Below, one piece after another: positions 22,201 to 37,600 of a DNA stretch of 64,000 nt. Location: the NCBI GenBank assembly GCA_022577435.1, contig JAKOON010000021.1, positions 10,419,699-10,483,698 of the forward strand. Reading direction: 5' to 3'. The first letter of the stretch is position 1; each line of letters starts with the position of its first letter. Origin of the DNA: Embiotoca jacksoni. Lineage: Eukaryota; Chordata; Actinopteri; Embiotocidae. The notes under the pieces were generated by a model. It ran no database searches and had not been told where the DNA came from. It saw only the letters and a program-made list of their open reading frames with translations. Position numbers and translations under genes: made by a program.

Positions 22201-25200
22201 CTTGGTGTTAATTCCACTAAGCCTCTCAGCATGAGCTGTCAGGGGGATAACAAGGAGTTTCAGGGCTGCTTTCCACTTCTGAACTCATTAACAAAATGTC
22301 ACCCTTCATAATCTCCTAATCCCTAATGAAGGCGCAAGAAAACAGTTTGAACTGACCAGCTAGATATTTAATTTGGGACTAAACTCCTCTTGACAGACGC
22401 CTACTTCTACATGTTCTGGGATTATCTGAAGAATTTATCCTATTTATCAGCAGTTTGTGATATCATTATTAGAATCGGTCATTAATTTAAAACATTCAGG
22501 TCTTTCCATCCATTTTCCAACATCTTGTCCTGAGATAAAAATTCTAAAGTCTATAATATGTTATCTGCTGTAGCATTAAGATTTCCCTTAATTGGAAATA
22601 ATGGCTTCAGCCTACACCTTGATATGCTCTCAATCCGTAAATAGGACGACAAGGAGGAAATGGGACTGACAGGAAACAGACACTGAGTCACAGCCTCCTT
22701 GTCTCCAATGATCCATAAAAATATAAGAATAAAATAGAACTTAGTTGAACACAGCAGCGCCTCAATTTGACCCGAGGACAGCGGGAGGGTTAATAATTAA
22801 CTTAGTTTGCAGCTACTGCTGATACAACGAGTGGTGTCCCATTTCTTTAGTTTCAAATTTGTAAATCCTACACCTTGTAGCTCCGTTCTGAAGGGCCACC
22901 ACCCCAGTAGAGGACACTCCTGTGACAGCACCTGTCACTTTACATTCATCATGCCAAACTGCATTTATTTATATTTATTTTTTATTTTATTTGTTTTTGT
23001 GTATATAGTCTGTGTGTGTATTTTTTTTATTCATTGCATCAAAAAGATCACAAGTATTTAGTAGTACCACCAAAAGAAAAAAAAAAACAGTGCAGCGTTA
23101 TTACTCACAACATTAAATGATCTTTTGTCTACTGGATCAAAAATACAATGAGCCACCTCCACCAACCAATAAATAATAAATACATTAAATAATCAGGGTA
23201 GTTTTCTTAAAAGAGCACTTAGTCCAAACTCATGTCTTCATCGTCGTCCTTCTTGTCTTTGGAGTCGCTGTCCTGGTCCGACTTCGTCTCCGTCTCCATG
23301 GCTTTAGCAAAAGCCTCGACATCTCCTTTGTGTTATTTAATTTTTTTCTAAAATAATGATTTCTTATCTACCTTATTTCCTATATCTCATAAGTATTTGC
23401 AAATTTGTTCATATTGTGTGCACTTTTTTTTGTCTTCTCTATGCTGCTGTGATGAGTAAATCTCCCCATTGTGGGATTAATAAAATCAAATCTAATCTGA
23501 TCTGATCTAAAGGAGGGGCAGGGCCACAGGATGGGAAATGGGATTGGATCTAAAGGTTAAAGAAAAGAAAAGGAAAAACAACCACATGACTGTTCTGGAA
23601 ACTGGATTTGCAAAAATGCAAACCAGGTTTCAGGTTTCAGGTTTCACACTCTCTAAATATATCAGCACAACTCAAGTTTCAGAGAAGGTTTCCGTTTGTT
23701 TTCTAGAGTGTATATGTTGGTAAAAAAGTGAAAAACAACCTGAAATATTTGCTTTACACTTTGTCTCTACACCTCATTGAACAGGATCAGCAGAGTCAGC
23801 AATTGATGTTTAACAGACTGAATTATTTTGTTGACGCAGCAACATGATAAACAGTAGATAGACACTGTAATAGGATGCATGAATGTGAACCAAACAGATT
23901 AGCCTGGAGTCCGTGTTTGTCTTGGGCGTGGCAGACAAACAAGGTGTGCTTGTTTAATGTCGGCACTCCTGTCATGTAAAGGTTTACCGCCTCTCTGATA
24001 CGCAGCTTTGTTTACTTTCCCCATGCAGCACATCCAGGGCTTCCTGCTGCAGGTGTCCGGCGACCGCCTGGCAACGGCTCTGTTTCAGCTGGCCATCTGC
24101 GGAGGCTCCCTGGCCGTTCCATCGGACCTGGTGCCCAAAGACAAGGCCTCCAAAACCACCGAGCAAACTAAAGCAGAGGACCAAAACAACGTGTCCCTCC
24201 CCGGTGAAGGTTAGAATGCAGCATGCAGCGTTACTGCCGCACATATTCGACTCGTCTGATGATGTCTGATAAATATGAATCGAGTGCACACTTGTCTCTG
24301 ATTGACGGTCGTTTCCTCTCTGTGTCTCTCAGCCAAAGTGAAGCAGTATTTAAAAGACACCCTGGCTGCTCAGAACTCGGCCATCACTTTGGCCCACGTT
24401 GCCTCTATGGAGAAGAAACTGACCAAACACTTCCACGTCAAAGATTTCCGCTCTTTAGAGCACGGCAACTTCCTGGAGTTCCTTGTCAAACACATTCAGG
24501 TACATCTATGAAATGCTTCATTTGGATTCTGCTATCATGAGGGTGAAGTCTAGACCTTAAGGCTATTACGCCACATCACCCTTTGAAAGACTTCCGACGT
24601 TGCCATGGTGATAGCATAGCGACGCACAGTGTTTTCATCCTGTCTCTCTCTCTGGTTGTGAGCAGCTGCTGCAGGACACACTGGGGTCCACTTTGACTCT
24701 GGGCAGCAGCAGCACGGAGCTCACTGGCAGCGGTTTCAAACCCACCAGACAAGACGTGTTTGAGTTCATCAAACAGTGCGGCGACGTGACCTCCACTGAT
24801 CCAGATGAAGTGAGTCTGTTAAAGACATCGAAGCCATCACAAATACCAACAACGAAACAAGCCACTTCTTTTAGTGGGTTATTAAAAGCTACTGTAAATG
24901 TTCTATAACCCAGAAAACAACGCGGTTAACGTCCAACTTTTGTTCCCAGCTCTCTCACATTGAGTTGGCACTGCGGGCCCACTACAGGGTCCGGGACAGT
25001 CGGGACTTGGGCTTCGGCCCCCTTCACATGCTGGCTGGCCTGGTCCAACGCCAAAAGGGGCTGGGTGGAGGAGGACTGAGCCAGGTCTACTACGAGTCCG
25101 CCCTGTTTGCCAAACCAGATAAATCAAGGTTAGATGTCTGTTACCAGATCACTCAAGCACTTTAGTAATAGACTTCCATCAAGACAGATTTAAATAAGAG

Positions 25201-28200
25201 CCGTAACAGTCGAAGCAGCGGAGGCTGAGCGTGTTCAGGTCAAACTTTAAAAACAACGGATCCAACATTTTCCAACGTCGCAGTCTTTCATCAGGGTTAC
25301 TTCTTCAAACTTTAAGAAGCATCCACCATTTTGATCATCTTGCTTCTTAGAGATGTGAAATGTTCATGTCATGAAACAAGAACCTTCCATCATTTTCCAG
25401 TCCTTGTTTAATAATGTCTCTAAAAAGTCTTTCTCCCATTCCTCTCATGAACAGCACTGAAGCTGGATGTGAGTCGGTGGGGCGTCTGGGTGACATGTTG
25501 AAGGCGCAGGCCCTGGACAGCCTGCTCTCCTGCCCTCTGCTGGAAGATTTGAGTGAGTGGAGCCAGTGGGAGCTTGTATTTAAGCCCCTTCATGGCTCCC
25601 TCAAAGATTTCATCGAAAGAAACGCAGGTATGTGGCCTGCACTGTTTATGCAGCTCCTCCAGTATATTGAATGTAATGTTGCTCACTGTAACTCAATGGT
25701 AAGTGTGATATATTATTACAGAGGTGAGGCGTAAAATCCCAAATTGATGAATCGATATTTGATGTGTAATATAGGATGTGTACAAAATTACTCCCTATTT
25801 ACTTTATATTGCAGTATACAGTGTTTACCTGCCAACATTTTATTTAAGTGTGAATTCTTAATTTGGTTGGGCTGGTTGAATAAATGAATAAAAAAATGCT
25901 GATCTGACACATAAGCCACAAAGTCCAGCTTCTGTGCTGCACATGCACATCACCTGACTGTCCCACCCATGTGCTCCTGCTCAGCTCATAGACTTTACAT
26001 AGAGGGGATGTCACATGAATATACATCCACCATGGATTCATAATAAAAACAATGAAAATGGACCTTGTGGTTCCTGTCAATGCCAAAAATGCTTTTTGGC
26101 TCACAGAAGATTTATTTTGTTGCATTATCATTAATGGGACACATTAGCAGCAATCCTGAATGGCAGCACTGTATCCAACTTTCTGTGTTTATCCATGTAT
26201 GACCCACAACTAAACGGTGTTACCAAGTTACGAGAGTTTGTACTTACTAATACGTGTATTAATGTTTGTTTAGCTGATACCGGCCTGGCAGCATTAGAGG
26301 TGACACCAGGTACGCTGCTCAGGATCACCACAAAGACAGGAGACAAGCTCTTCTGTAGTGCCGTCGTGGCCCTCGACCCCGTCGGCACCGCCGGCCACCT
26401 CGTGTCCATGGTTATAGCCGATGGGATCGACAACGCTCCCACAGCCCTCCTGGCCAATCACATGCAGAGCTCTCTGGCAGCGGCCGTGGCTAAAGAAGGT
26501 AGACTTTCATTTCGTTTTGCTCATTTGCACGAAAACATGTATGACTGGACTAAAGTATGTCAAATGCAGCGCGACTGTGTCATCGTTACCAAAATAAGGT
26601 TTGTGTTCTTCAGATTTGTCCCTGGCTGACGAGGATGTGTCGTGTTACAGCAGAGTCGCCAAATTCCTCCTGGCGTGTTTCAAACGAATCCCCACCAGAA
26701 CCTGCCAGGCTCTTCTGCAGCAGGTCAGTCGCTATATATAATATATATATATATATAGTTTTTAATTTTAGAGTACAGCTGGTGATATATATATAGTTTT
26801 TAATTTTAGAGTACAGCTGGTGATAGTAGATTTGGATCTTGTTGATTTTATCCCATGGCTCCTCAATAAAACCCAGCAGCAAGTAGAAATTCAAACTTTG
26901 ATATCCCCTTGTCTACATTTACAGTTTCTATATTAAATAAGTCCATTTAAATTCTGCAGAGTAGAGATATTGATGTTGATACTCGGAGTGTATAATTTGG
27001 GAAACATTCTTCTCCAGCAAACAGATGGTTCACAGCTTTTAACAAACAAACACAGAAACTGTGACAACATTTCAATGTGTCCTTGACCAAATGAGTGGGC
27101 AGCTGTAGCCTGTGAATTTAATCTGCTGCCCTAAATTGCTGAAGAGGTGGTTGTTATCAGTTTTACTGTTGTCATGCCAACCACAGTCTAAGATACAGCA
27201 GCTTTCTGGCTTGTTGGTCGTCTCAGACTTCCTACTGCTTGTGCTAAAACCTCTCTGCTGTACAGTGGACGCAGAACTAAAACTATCTTTGTAACCGAGT
27301 CTCACTTTTCTTTCCCCGCAGCTATTTCTACACCAGCTTTGCACAACAAAATGTCGAAAGGTTGCATCTCTGATTAAGAAATGTGTGTCTGTGACTTGCA
27401 GGTGTTTTTGGAGCCTTTCTCCCGTGTCTTGGGCCAAGCCAAGTCCAAACAAGTCCTGATCTCTGTGGCTCAGTCCGACACGACACACATGAACTGTCTG
27501 CATCGGCTGGGCATCCTCATGGGCATCACAGACTGGGTCAAAGACTACCAGAAGAAGCTGAACCCACCGCAGAGCCAGAACTATAACGCATACGCAGCAC
27601 CTGTGTATCAGGCCAAGGTCAGCGTGCAAAACATAAAAACAGTACTCCGATTGAATGAGCAGGCAAATTTAATATTTCTTAAGCAATCTTAGTCCTTAAA
27701 TATTTGGACTTTGCACATATTGTTCTAAACACAGTGTTGATTTCATCTTTCTAAGAAAAAAGCAGCAGCATCAGTCAAATAAACAGAGAAAACTTAGATC
27801 CGTTGTTAGTATGAACAAGGAGTGATTATAACAGTCACAATCAACAAAAAGGTCAAATTCAGCTGGTAAAAAGAAAAAGAAAATTAATATCTAATTTCCT
27901 AGTAGACCTCAGATGTAATCTCTTGGTTGTGCAAAGCCAAAACCCCGCTGCCATGATAATACAGCACTCCGCTGCCAAATCATCCAGATTTGTTTCTCAG
28001 AGTAACGGCACAATGAAACCTCCAGAACAGGAATCTCTAACCCGTAGCTTCCCACCTGGTTCGGAGTAGCTTGCAAAAGGTACGAACAATATGCAGTGCT
28101 TCCCACACATAGACTTACTACCCTTAGATAAGGGTGCTCATAATCAATCCCCAATCGAAGGGGAAACACTGGATTTTCCAGTTGAATCTTCTACTACAAG

Positions 28201-28580
28201 GCTTTATTTAAACTCTTCAAAACCGTTTGGCCACACGAGTTGCATTCAAGCTGTTGTGTTACAATATGTTTGTGTACAGTATCAGTTTGTTATTGTTCAC
28301 ATAAAAGAAGCTTATTCCGTCATTTTGGTTGGAGCTCAGCTATGTGAATATATGTTACGAAACAAGAGAAGCTCTTGGACACTTTCATTTTGTCAAATTA
28401 GCTTTCAGAGGAAAAAAGGTTGAAGACTTCTGATCCAGAATAATATAAAAAGTGTTATATGTTTGGAAAGTAAAAAAAACACATTAGAATTATAGACAAA
28501 CATATAGTACAGTAGATATGTGTAGCACTGTTTTAAAGCTGAAATCCTGTCGCAGTAAATCCATTAACCATTTCCTATGT

Positions 28581-28611
<31 letters not shown>

Positions 28612-31600
28612 GCCTTCAGTCTAATTTGATAGACTCTGAGAGCAGCAGTCTGTCTGGTCTGAATACGAGTGAAGACGAGTATCTTGAGGACAACGTCATG
28701 GACAACAGCTGCACGTCCTCCCAGCTCAATCAGAGCCTTCCACAAGGTGAATGAAAGTATTATTCCACCTCAGATAATGTGAATTTAAACAAAGGACTGT
28801 AGCATTTTCCTCATTTGAATGTTTTTTTAATAACTAAATGGCTTCTTCTAGTCAACGGCGAGCAAGATGTAGAGATTGAGGAGGAAGAGGACGAGGAGGA
28901 GTTGTACGAGTTGGCTTCACCTCCCAATGGGGTGACAACAGACGTCAGCAGTGAAGCTGAGGGCGAGGAAGAGCCGGAAAAGTCTCAGACTGATGAAAAA
29001 GATGCTGCCAGCTGTCAGTCTGACACCACGATCCCCTTCCAGAAGGTTATAATTGAAGAAATCAGGTTGGTTTATTTATTTATTTCCACTCAGTCCATTC
29101 AAGTGTCAAGATTTCCAAATGGGGCTCATACAAAACCAAACCGATCCGTCACTCTTCTCCATCCTCCTCTTATTGTCTTACAGGAAAAATGAGTTTGGCA
29201 TCGGGGTGGAGTTGCCCGCTGAAGGCCAGAAGCTGATGCAGGTCCACCAGGAGAGACTGGGCCGCAGCTTGGACCGCCTCTCCACCGAACTCTACAGCAA
29301 AGACACACACTTTGTCCTGGAACTCATTCAGGTGCCTTCCAATACATTCACACGTCCCTCTGGGATTTTTGTTATTGTTACGATCAAAAATGATTTTTGC
29401 GGCAGATTTTCTCAAAAGTTGTGATGTAATTTGTGGAGTTTTAAGTGAGTTTTTTGTGTTAAGTTGTGGTAATTCGAAAAAATTGCAAGTCGGCAAGAAA
29501 AATTAGTTTTTTAAAAGCACTACCTCATTAAGGAATAAATATGTACTCACTTCCGTTGACGTGTATAAATTATTTTAACATACAGTACTATGTATGTTGA
29601 TAAGTATTTCATTAAAAATATATCTTTTTTTAATTTGGTGATGAGAAAATTGGAGCAGAGCCTTTCTGAATGAGGAATTATTTTTGTTAATGAAGTCATT
29701 TTTATTTGAAAACACTTGTATCATGCCGTAATACTTTCAGCATAGCTTCTGCTGATGACATTTTTTGCAGAAAAAATACCGCGGGAATTTAAAATAATTG
29801 CAAGCTCCCGCAAATATTGCTGAGTTTGCTTGAATTTGCGTTCATTATTGCGATCGTAATCCTAGCGAGACTGATTTACACCCCTGACAATAAAGCTGTA
29901 ATCATACATAGTATATACCAAATCCTCAGTTATTATGAAACCCAGTTAAAATAGAAAAAAGGAAGTGGGAGTAGGAATTTAAAAAAAAAAAATTAAAAAA
30001 AAGACTTCCTCTGACCTCTGCGTTCACCATTTTGCAGAACGCGGATGACAACAGTTATCCAGCGGAGGCGGGGGTTGTGCCATCGCTGGCCTTCGTGGTG
30101 GAGAGAAACTGCATCAGCGTCCACAACAACGAGACCGGCTTCCAGGAGAAGAACATCAAGGCCATCTGTGATGTCGGCCGCAGCACCAAGGGCAAACACA
30201 AATACGGATACATCGGTAACTACGGGCACGATGTCTTCAGTACTGTTTGCATCTGCTAGACTGTTACATCATCAGTAGCAGATCTACTGACGATTGTTTT
30301 GCATTACATTAAAAAAAAAAAAAAAAAATCCTTTTTCATAAAGGCTGCGTTGGCTGATGTTAGTCATTAACGTGGTGACTTACTGATCCCCGTTGAACTT
30401 CTTCTTATAGGACAAAAGGGCATTGGCTTTAAGTCTGTGTTCAAGGTCACAGACTGTCCCGAGATTCACTCCAACGGCTTCCACTTGCGCTTCGATAAGA
30501 CCTGCGGCCCGATGGGATACATCCTCCCCCACTGGACCGAAGACGGGAGGCCTCTGGACGCTCAGCTGATGGACATTAATCTGCACAGGTTAGATGACTG
30601 ATCAAGAAACAAAAGGCCTTTTTCACAGCAGACATTTTGACTTAACAGTGAGCCAGCATGCACAAAAACACAACCCTAGATTTATATCTACAAAATGTTA
30701 CTCAAACAATACATTTGTATGTAAAATAATATCACAAATATATAGTATTCTGTATATATTGACAAAGAAATATTGTTGACATTTTGAGTGTGAAAGATCA
30801 GTTTGGATCAAGAACCGTTATTAAACATCTCGGTCTTCTATGAGAAGTCCAAGTTATACATTGCAGCAGTATTTTTTGTAAATTAAAAGCATCTTGAAAG
30901 GCACATCCATTTCTTATATGTGCATCATTAACAGCCTGTGGAAGATAGAGACGACACTAATAGGAACAATGTCAATGCAAGCTGCAGCTTAAATTGATCC
31001 TCTTTTAAATTCTGGTTTCTGGTTCTGCAGAAACAAAACATTTCAACTTTGCTGAAGTTATTATTATTGTCTCTGACTGGCCTCTTCACAGCATTACTCT
31101 CCTCCACCCTACCAAACTGTCTGGTTTATTATCACATTATCCAGAATATTCCTGTTGAATGAAATTCAACATAACAAAGTCCAAAGCCAGTAACTCTTCA
31201 CACACTGCACGTCTATAAGACAGTTTGTTTATCTTCCCCCACTGGCTGAGTAGATAAAGTATATTATTGGCTACTTGCTGCCAGTATGTAGACTGTTAAC
31301 TTTGTTTAGAAGCAGAAGAACAGAACATTTCCTTTCTGCCTCTGTCATCAGCTGGAGCACTAAGATCGTCCTTCCTCTGCGTTCTGAGAGCCATCAGACC
31401 AGAAACCTGTTTCATGACATCCACCCCTCCCTGCTGCTCTTCCTGCACCGCCTGCGCTCCATCACCATCTACAATCAGGTCTGTAATGTACATACACTAC
31501 CGGACCGTGTGTTATGTGAAAATAAGATTCATTCAGAATCACCTGTGTCCTCACGCTCTGTCCCCGACTGTTTCTGTCTGCAGAGTGAGAAGCGTCTCGT

Positions 31601-34600
31601 GACGATGACTCGTAAAGACCTGAGTCACAACGTGCTGGAGGTGGAGCACACGGAGGGCATCGAGCGCTGGCTGGTGGTCAAAAGCACACTGCAGCCCCCC
31701 AAGAAGGTGACGCGCACTAATCTAATTGATCTGACGCTCACATCTCACTCAGTTGCTGCATTTTTTTTGGCCCTTTTATCATATCAGGATTTCAGAACAG
31801 CAAGCTGACATCGTTTTCTACGTTCCCTCCTGGAGCGTAAACATAATCCGCTGCAGCATTCCTCTGATGTGTGTTTTAGGCTTCCTCAGTGTCATTCCTC
31901 CAGTGTCTGCTCCTCAAAGGTGTTTCCCTCTAAGACTGTGAAAACACACTCATTAGGTTTTCACCGACTCGAGCACATAAACGCCACCGAGCAGATTTTA
32001 ATGATCTCTCAGACTGAAACGACGCCGCAATACCTGCCGCTCTTTCTTCTTAAGCTATTTTCCTTCTTCTGTTTCCCAGAGGCAGCCACCTGTTACCTTC
32101 ACTGATGTTATGCAAGACAAAGTGGGAGAAAAAAATCTTTGAGACATTCTGTGCTCCAGTTTGCCACCAGCCGCACTGTTCATTTAACAGACACCTTCGA
32201 CCCACGTCTTTAAGAAGTCTGCCTGTTTGTGCGCTCTTGTGTCTGTTCTGACATTGATTTGTTTCTCTTTCAGATCAAGGAGGACGTCGAGTCGACTGAG
32301 CTTGCTCTGGCTTTCCAGCTTGGCAGCGACATCACAGGAAGTGACATTTTATGCCAGCCTCAGAAGCAACCTGTGTTTGCGTACCTGCCCCTCCGCAGCT
32401 TTGGTTTTCGTTTCATCATCCAAGGTGAGGATGGAGATCGCGATCATAAAGCAGTTCATTCAGGGACACTGTTTGGTTGCTGAAAGAAATGTATTTCCCT
32501 TTTGCATTTCCAGGTGACTTTGACATCCCGTCCTCTCGTGAAGACGTGGACAGAGACAGCTCCTGGAACCAATGGCTTCGATCTGAAATACCACAACTCT
32601 TCCTCCAGGCCATGGACGTCTTCTCTGTAAGACATAACTGCACGAATAAAAAAACAAACAAAAAAACCACCAAAAAAACAGATGAGATGTGATACTTAAT
32701 GAATCTGGCAAGAAACTCTGCTGCATCCTACTTGTAAATGATCAAAGGGGAAGACAAGGAACAGGTGGTGTCAAGGATACAACTGACGAGGATAAGGAAA
32801 AGAGTGTATTAAGGAAAGTACAATAATACATGAACAGAACATGGACAAAATGAAACAGGTGTATGAAACGTAACAAAATAATGAAAATACCAACATTAAA
32901 ATGTAAGTCAAATGACAAGAAAAGAGAATAAGATTACTGCAACTTAAGTCCGTATTAATAATAATGCCAAGTCTTAAATAACAGTGAGAACAAGTACAGG
33001 ATAAATACTCATTGCAGGAAAAGGAAAATTCAACATACTATATCAATCATTTTATTATTCCATTCTCACATTTCTGCTACAGTGCAATCCAAATCAGTGT
33101 AAAGTATAACCTAAATAGAAAAATATAGAAATATGTATATGTGTTTGCCCTAACCGATGAGAACAGGAGGGAAGCTGAAGGTGACATTTTGTGGGTAAAA
33201 GCTATGTACAATCTATATATACACAGGGAGTGAGGCTTTAATGAATAAGTACAGCAATATATAAATATCCCTGTGTTGTGCATATTGTAATAAATACATA
33301 TAAAGCGTTTAGTAAGTGTGATGAATGATTTGTGGATTAAATATATATTAAAGGGGAGATAGAGGTTCGGCTTTAATTTAAGCCCTTTTCAAATACAGGC
33401 CTGATTCTCTTTATAGTTGAAGTAAATGAAGGAAAATTCAGAATCCGGCTTTGCGTCACAGCGACAGGATGTTCAAAAACATCCTACAGTAACACCAGTT
33501 AATAGCTCTGATTTGACTCTTTTAACCAGCGGGCTGTTTTCTCCCTGTTCCAGGATCACCCAGAGTTCACGGGGCTGAAGGGCCTTTGCCAGTTCCTGCA
33601 GTTCATCCCCCTCCCTGACGAGGTGTTGGACTTCTTCAAGCCTGTTGCCGGGCAGATCATTCAGCTTCTGAAGGGCAAGCCCTTCCTGCCTACGCTCAGT
33701 TCAGGTATTACTCACACCTGCACGCTCTGCCACTTTAAAAACTTTCATAAATATAACTAAAATTCGACAACCGTCTTTCCCAGATGGTAAGCTTGTGTAC
33801 AAGCTGCCTTCCCAGGTGGCCGTCTGTCAGGACGCTGTGATCCGCGAAGTGATTGGCAGAGATGAGCTGGAAAGGCATCTGTCCCTCTCTTATCTCCACT
33901 CGGGTCTGAGCCCAACCCCACCCGCCTCTCTGCTCGCTCACCTGGGAGTCCGATACCTGCGGGGATCTGATGTTACCACGGTAACCACTGCCATGGCCAA
34001 GGAGCTAATGAAAGTGGATGGTCTCCATTCAGGTGTGTGCAGAGTGCTTTCAGAGCTACTATGATGCAGCGCTGTCCTGAGTGTTCAATGTAAAAACACA
34101 GCAGCTTTTCAGAGGCTACATTTTTCTACAAAAGAGACATGTTCAGTAACTTCTTATGACGGTGTGTAGCCTGTCATATCGTCATGGCAATGACTGTGGC
34201 ATTATAACTGAGCACAAAAACATGAGGATAATGAATGATAGAAACAACATCCCCCATTTAATATGTCAACACAGGACAAGAAAACATTTGATATTTAAAA
34301 CAAATGTTTTAAATACTCCGTAATTTGGATTTAGGACTATAAATGGTATATTTCAGTAAGTTTTGGACACCGACATTGCAGCTTTCATTTCAATTCCCTC
34401 TGATGTTCAACACGTTCTGGACTGACAATACAATGATCCTCCTCCTTCCCTCAGACGGAGGCCTGCATCAACTGGCCAGGCTGCTGGTGTGCAACTTCCG
34501 AGCTCTGGAGCACGGCTACGGCGAGGCAGATTCCATCCTGCAAACCCTCAGAGATTTACCCATAATCCCTCTGGCTGACGGACGTGTGGTGACACTGAGT

Positions 34601-37600
34601 GGCGAGGGAGTGTTCTTTCCTGTGGAAGAAATCAAGACCAAGAAAAAGAAAGCTCAAGCTCAGAAAGGTAACTCCAGAACTAGTTCAACTCGGTTAGTGG
34701 CAGCGTGCTGGCGGCTAATTTGACGTGTGCCTCTTTCCATTAGAAGCTGGATCTTTGAGACGTGGTTGATAAAACTGAGATCTTGTTTGAATGTTTCCTT
34801 CTGAAAAAGCCAAATATCTTTGCCTCTCAAAAATTCACAGAAATTTTTTTTTTTTATTTATTATTTCTATAAAGAATAGACCATAAACTGTATACAAAAG
34901 TGGACGTAACTTCTGGTTCTGAAAAATTGAGCCAACGCAGAAGGTCCTTAACCTGTAATACCACAGAGTGCCACTAGAGGTCGGCTCCCAACAGCCTCCG
35001 GCTCCATAGACTCCCATTCAACTGGTCTCATAAAATGCACAGTCAATAGAAAATGTTCACGAGTTATTTCGGTGTTGTTCGAAATAACTCGAAATAAGTT
35101 TCTCCTTCTTATTAGTTTTCTGTCCATCTGAAAATAATTCCGTCATTAATTTGAAAATAAGCTTCAAAAAGCTGTGTTTGTGGGGGCGTGTCTGATTGAC
35201 AGGCCTGTGGTGCAGTCAGGTTATGGCTATCGGTGGGCGGGACGTAGTATCGCCCTGTTTCCAATCAGATGAGTCAGATCCAGCGCTCACTCCCCCCAGA
35301 TCATCCAAATATGGTCACTTCCTGCTCCAAACTGCTCTGAACTGGCAAGATGGCGACAGCCAAAATCAAGGATTCATTACGGCCGTTCACAAACCAACGG
35401 GTGACGTCACTGCTGGTTGCCGCTTGGAATAGACTGAATGATAAATTAATAATATGAAAAACAGCTTCACACTGTGGTTTTGTCCACTACTCTTATTTTA
35501 TTCCACATGACAACATGTCAACCTCATGATCGACCTTAAATAAACATGAAGGTGTGTGTTTGTACACATTTCCTTTCTGGTTCTCTCAGTAACAGACTAT
35601 CTGAGATCTCAAAAACCTGCGTCATCGGTTCCAGTACACTTCAGATCTAAAGAAATGTGAAGAAGACTGCAGTGTCTGTGTACTTTCTCTGGTTTTGTGC
35701 AGATAATTACTCTGCACCTGCGAGGAATTTATGGAAGTGCATGTGCTCATTGCGCAGCACTAAATCAGCCGTGACAACGACAACAAACCAGCACAGCAGA
35801 TGGAGAAAGGAAAGAAGTCAGAATATAGGACGGTACACTTTCACAGGTTTTCTAGTTTCTAAAAATGTGATTAACTGATGTAGAAAAACAAAAACAGATA
35901 AATAAATGTGTCACCTTGGCGATGGTGCGAGGTGCACATGTAACGCTCTCCATCTGTGCTCATGAAGCCGAACAGTGAAATACTTAGAAAAGCTTGAAAT
36001 CATTGTTGCCGAGTAAAAATAGCACGTTGAATTATAAGGTGTGTTCGGATGAAGCAGATCGAGGCGGCGGAACGGAGTTAAACTTACTTCTCTGATGTCT
36101 CGAGTACTTATAGAGTATAAGTGAACGACTCTGAACCCTCTAAAAGGATCGGCGTCGACAGCTGTCTGCTCTTTTAGAAGTCAGCGCACTCAGACATTTC
36201 AGGGCAGCCAAGTAGGTGTATGACAAACTTGCATCCAGTCTGTGGACAAACCTGACCTCTCTCTAAGAATAAGCAGCTGCACAGCCACTCAGGCCGGAGC
36301 AGAGCCACCCGGGCTGTGCGTCATCACGTTCAAAAACAGCACCCAAAGCTGAGGTTTAGAATGGCGGCATGAATAATTGATTTTCACACTCTGATGGAAA
36401 CATCCTGCCGCTGCAGTTTGCTGTCTTCAATAATCATGTAGTCTAAGTGTGGTTCGGTGTTTCTAAAAGAGACTCAGGGTATTTCATTTTCTCTTCATCA
36501 TCGGCCTTCGGTGCTTTACGAGAGCACCACTGATGTTGTTTATTACAAAATGAGGCCAAGTAATGGATCAGATCAGACAAATGCAGCGGTGAGTTACCTC
36601 CATTACATCGTAATTTATGTTATTCATCGTGTTTGAATATCAATTTAGTCTGTGAAATATCAGAAAATAGAAAAAGAACGACCTCAAATATGCTGTACTC
36701 AGCAAAAATCACTTTGGTGGACTCAGGGTCCATAGTCACGCAGTGAAATTGGGTCCGGATCGCACCAGGCCAACACGCTGCAGCCGGTCCTGTAATCAGA
36801 CCTTAACCCTGACTCACCCTCAGTCCCTACATGTTTATATGTAGTCTACATAAAAGGGTAATACAAAGTAGGAAATAAAAGTCACTAAACGGACAAAAAA
36901 AAACAATGTTTACCGACGCTAGAAGCACAAAAATCAAGGAAAAATGACCAAATTAGGAATTCAGCATAATTGGGAATACAAATCGCTTCACTTCTGAAAT
37001 GCTCCTGTTGGAGAATGAATCCATAAAATAGGAGAGAACAAAACGGCGTCACACACATGCGACCTGATAGACCCGGGTCTGATTGTTTTCTGTGGGTCAT
37101 CCACTTTTATGTGAGAGCAACACATTTATCTCGGTAGTGTTGAACAACAGCAAAGCTTAAAAATCTTGTCAAGGCAGCACATGAAATTTGCTCGAGTTCA
37201 CACCTGTTAAGTCCGCTCTTCATGAGTATTCATGAGTCTTTGTCACTGAAAACAGAGGAAGAACAACGAATGTTCAGAGAGTTGACAGGAAATAAAACCG
37301 GCGGCAGCGAAGTCTCGACTCGGTTTTCAGGTCAGCGATTGTAGTTTGAAGCAGCCTTCTGCAAGTGAAGCTAATGTGCAGCACAAACCTCAGATTCTGC
37401 TTAAAGGTGAAGTCAAGTGGACGGAGACAAGTGTGATCGCTTCAGAGAGACAGCGAAGTTATACAGTGTTCCTCTGAAATATTAAGAAGCACAGAGCTCA
37501 GCGGGGGAAACATTGCTTCAGAAAGTAGCAAAGTAGGTCACTGGTGGTTTTCAGTCACAGGTATTCAGGTATGTGTTTGATTGTTGTTTGCTGTTGTGTC

